From: Aestuariivita sp.
GTDB taxonomy: Bacteria; Pseudomonadota; Alphaproteobacteria; Rhodobacterales; Rhodobacteraceae
Assembly (NCBI GenBank): GCA_018401465.1
Contig: JAGYKE010000004.1
Location: 868,001-932,000, forward strand
Direction: 5' to 3'
DNA length: 64,000 bases
Shown here: positions 63,115 to 64,000 of the stretch, in pieces
Layout of the letters: every line of letters starts with the position of its first letter
Numbering within the stretch: the stretch's first letter is position 1
Notes under the pieces: model-generated
The model's database searches: none
Seen by the model: only the letters and a program-made list of their open reading frames with translations
Told to the model about the DNA's origin: nothing
Translations under genes and position numbers: made by a program

Positions 63115-64000
63115 TCAATGCGCCTCGGCCCAGTTGGCGCCTTTCCCGGCATCCACCGTCAGTTTCACGGCGAGCTTCACCACCGGATCGCAGGCGCCTT
63201 CCATCACGTCGCGGGCGCGGGCGATGGTGTCGTCCACCGCGTCTTCGGCCACCTCGAACAGAAGTTCGTCATGGACCTGCAGCAGCATCTTCGCGGGCAG
63301 GCCTTCTATGGCTGCCTCCATCCGGATCATGGCGCGGCGGATGATGTCGGCGGCGGTGCCCTGAATGGGGGCGTTGATCGCGGCGCGCTGGGCGAAGCCT
63401 GCGGTCGGGCCTTTTGCGTTGATCTCGGGCGTGTGGATGCGGCGGCCGAAAAGCGTCTGGACATAGCCCTTGTCCTTCGCGAAGGCCTTGGTCGCGTCCA
63501 TGTAGTCGCGGATGCCGGGGAAGCGTTGGAAGTAGCGGTCGATGAAGCCCTGCGCCTCGGCCCTTGGTATCCGCAGGTTGCGGGCGAGGCCAAAGCCCGA
63601 AATCCCGTAGATCACGCCAAAATTGATCGCCTTGGCGCGGCGGCGGATGTCGGGGGTCATCTCGGCCAGCGGCACGTCGAACATTTCCGACGCGGTCATG
63701 GCGTGGATGTCGAGCCCGTCGGCAAAGGCCTGTTTCAGCTGCGGAATGTCGGCGATATGGGCAAGGATGCGCAGTTCGATCTGGGAATAGTCGAGGCTGA
63801 CAAGGACGCGCCCCGGTTCGGCGACAAAGGCTTCGCGGATGCGGCGGCCTTCTTCCGTGCGCACGGGGATGTTCTGCAGGTTCGGGTCGGTCGAGGCGAG
63901 GCGGCCCGTGGAGGCCCCCGCGATGGAATAGGAGGTGTGGACGCGCCCCGTTTCCGGGTTGATGTGGTCCTGCAGAGCGTCGGTATAGGTGGATTTCAGT
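63115..64000 (-). CDS. polA: DNA polymerase I, C-terminal part (gene runs off the window)
   Basis: The last 294 codons of family A polymerase. GASTGRLASTDPNLQNIPVR opens the visible palm; motif A is DYSQIELRILAHIADIPQL, motif B RRRAKAINFGVIYGISGFGL, motif C QVHDELLFEV. It ends GKGANWAEAH. The enzyme fills gaps in repair and removes RNA primers. The 5' part lies beyond base 64000, so its start, 5' nuclease and proofreading domains are not visible. Confidence 0.96.
   Translation of the reverse strand, partial: LKSTYTDALQDHINPETGRVHTSYSIAGASTGRLASTDPNLQNIPVRTEEGRRIREAFVAEPGRVLVSLDYSQIELRILAHIADIPQLKQAFADGLDIHAMTASEMFDVPLAEMTPDIRRRAKAINFGVIYGISGFGLARNLRIPRAEAQGFIDRYFQRFPGIRDYMDATKAFAKDKGYVQTLFGRRIHTPEINAKGPTAGFAQRAAINAPIQGTAADIIRRAMIRMEAAIEGLPAKMLLQVHDELLFEVAEDAVDDTIARARDVMEGACDPVVKLAVKLTVDAGKGANWAEAH

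Overview
The window looks like a piece of a Rhodobacteraceae (Roseobacter-type alphaproteobacterium) chromosome. The reasons are very high GC with strong G/C third positions, gene order around dnaA typical of alphaproteobacteria (dnaA-rpsT-ech-mutM-ubiE-ubiB on one side; dnaN, recF and gyrB on the other), a DMSP-lyase-type cupin, iron-siderophore and TTT transporters, and a MoxR/DUF58/DUF4159/DUF1285 block. No rRNA, canonical tRNA, transposase, integrase or CRISPR array was seen. The assignment rests on reading motifs and gene order; no database search was run.

Layout. 1-8.2 kb: end of a probable serC, serA, a DMSP-lyase-family cupin, a tripartite tricarboxylate-type transporter (tctCBA), a metallophosphatase, an MFS carrier and a Nudix hydrolase. 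8.2-11.6 kb: an iron-siderophore ABC operon led by a small DUF2946-like protein. 11.8-20.4 kb: the replication cluster gyrB-lysE-recF-dnaN-[phyH, opposite strand]-dnaA-rpsT. 20.6-26.3 kb: a CPT-like kinase, enoyl-CoA hydratase, mutM, ubiE, ubiB and a double 4Fe-4S protein. 26.3-29.4 kb: threonine degradation (kbl-tdh) behind an XRE-cupin regulator, with a tandem hairpin array between them. 29.5-34.6 kb: thiolase, a cysteine-synthase-like enzyme, trhO and the NAD salvage pair pncA-pncB. 34.6-36.3 kb: a low-GC islet holding a lone DndB/DGQHR-type gene with an operator-like repeat. 36.3-45.5 kb: arfB, a candidate small RNA/small ORF, a queuosine-precursor-type transporter, mepA, a UMF1-type MFS carrier, yggT, recQ, yaaA and a hybrid histidine kinase. 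45.7-60.5 kb: envelope genes, namely a giant alpha-2-macroglobulin plus PBP1C, facing a four-gene MoxR/BatA-like operon, then DUF1285. 60.5-64 kb: an EamA carrier, a pseudouridine synthase, a YjbR protein, a GIY-YIG protein and the 3' part of polA.

Genome packing is tight. Many co-directional neighbours share ATGA start/stop overlaps, and four convergent pairs share a 4-nt overlap of their stop codons. The intergenic DNA is rich in short palindromes: a hairpin plus GGATATTTG repeat family, a GTCCCAT repeat that touches the ends of tdh and arfB, and a GTAGGGTGGGTG inverted repeat.

The three most unusual items are the four-hairpin array at 28705-28801, whose loops are mutually complementary; the orphan DndB islet with an inverted repeat around a possible promoter; and a roughly 150-nt element at 36842-36990 with an ideal Shine-Dalgarno, an 18-codon ORF, a cloverleaf-like fold and a strong terminator.
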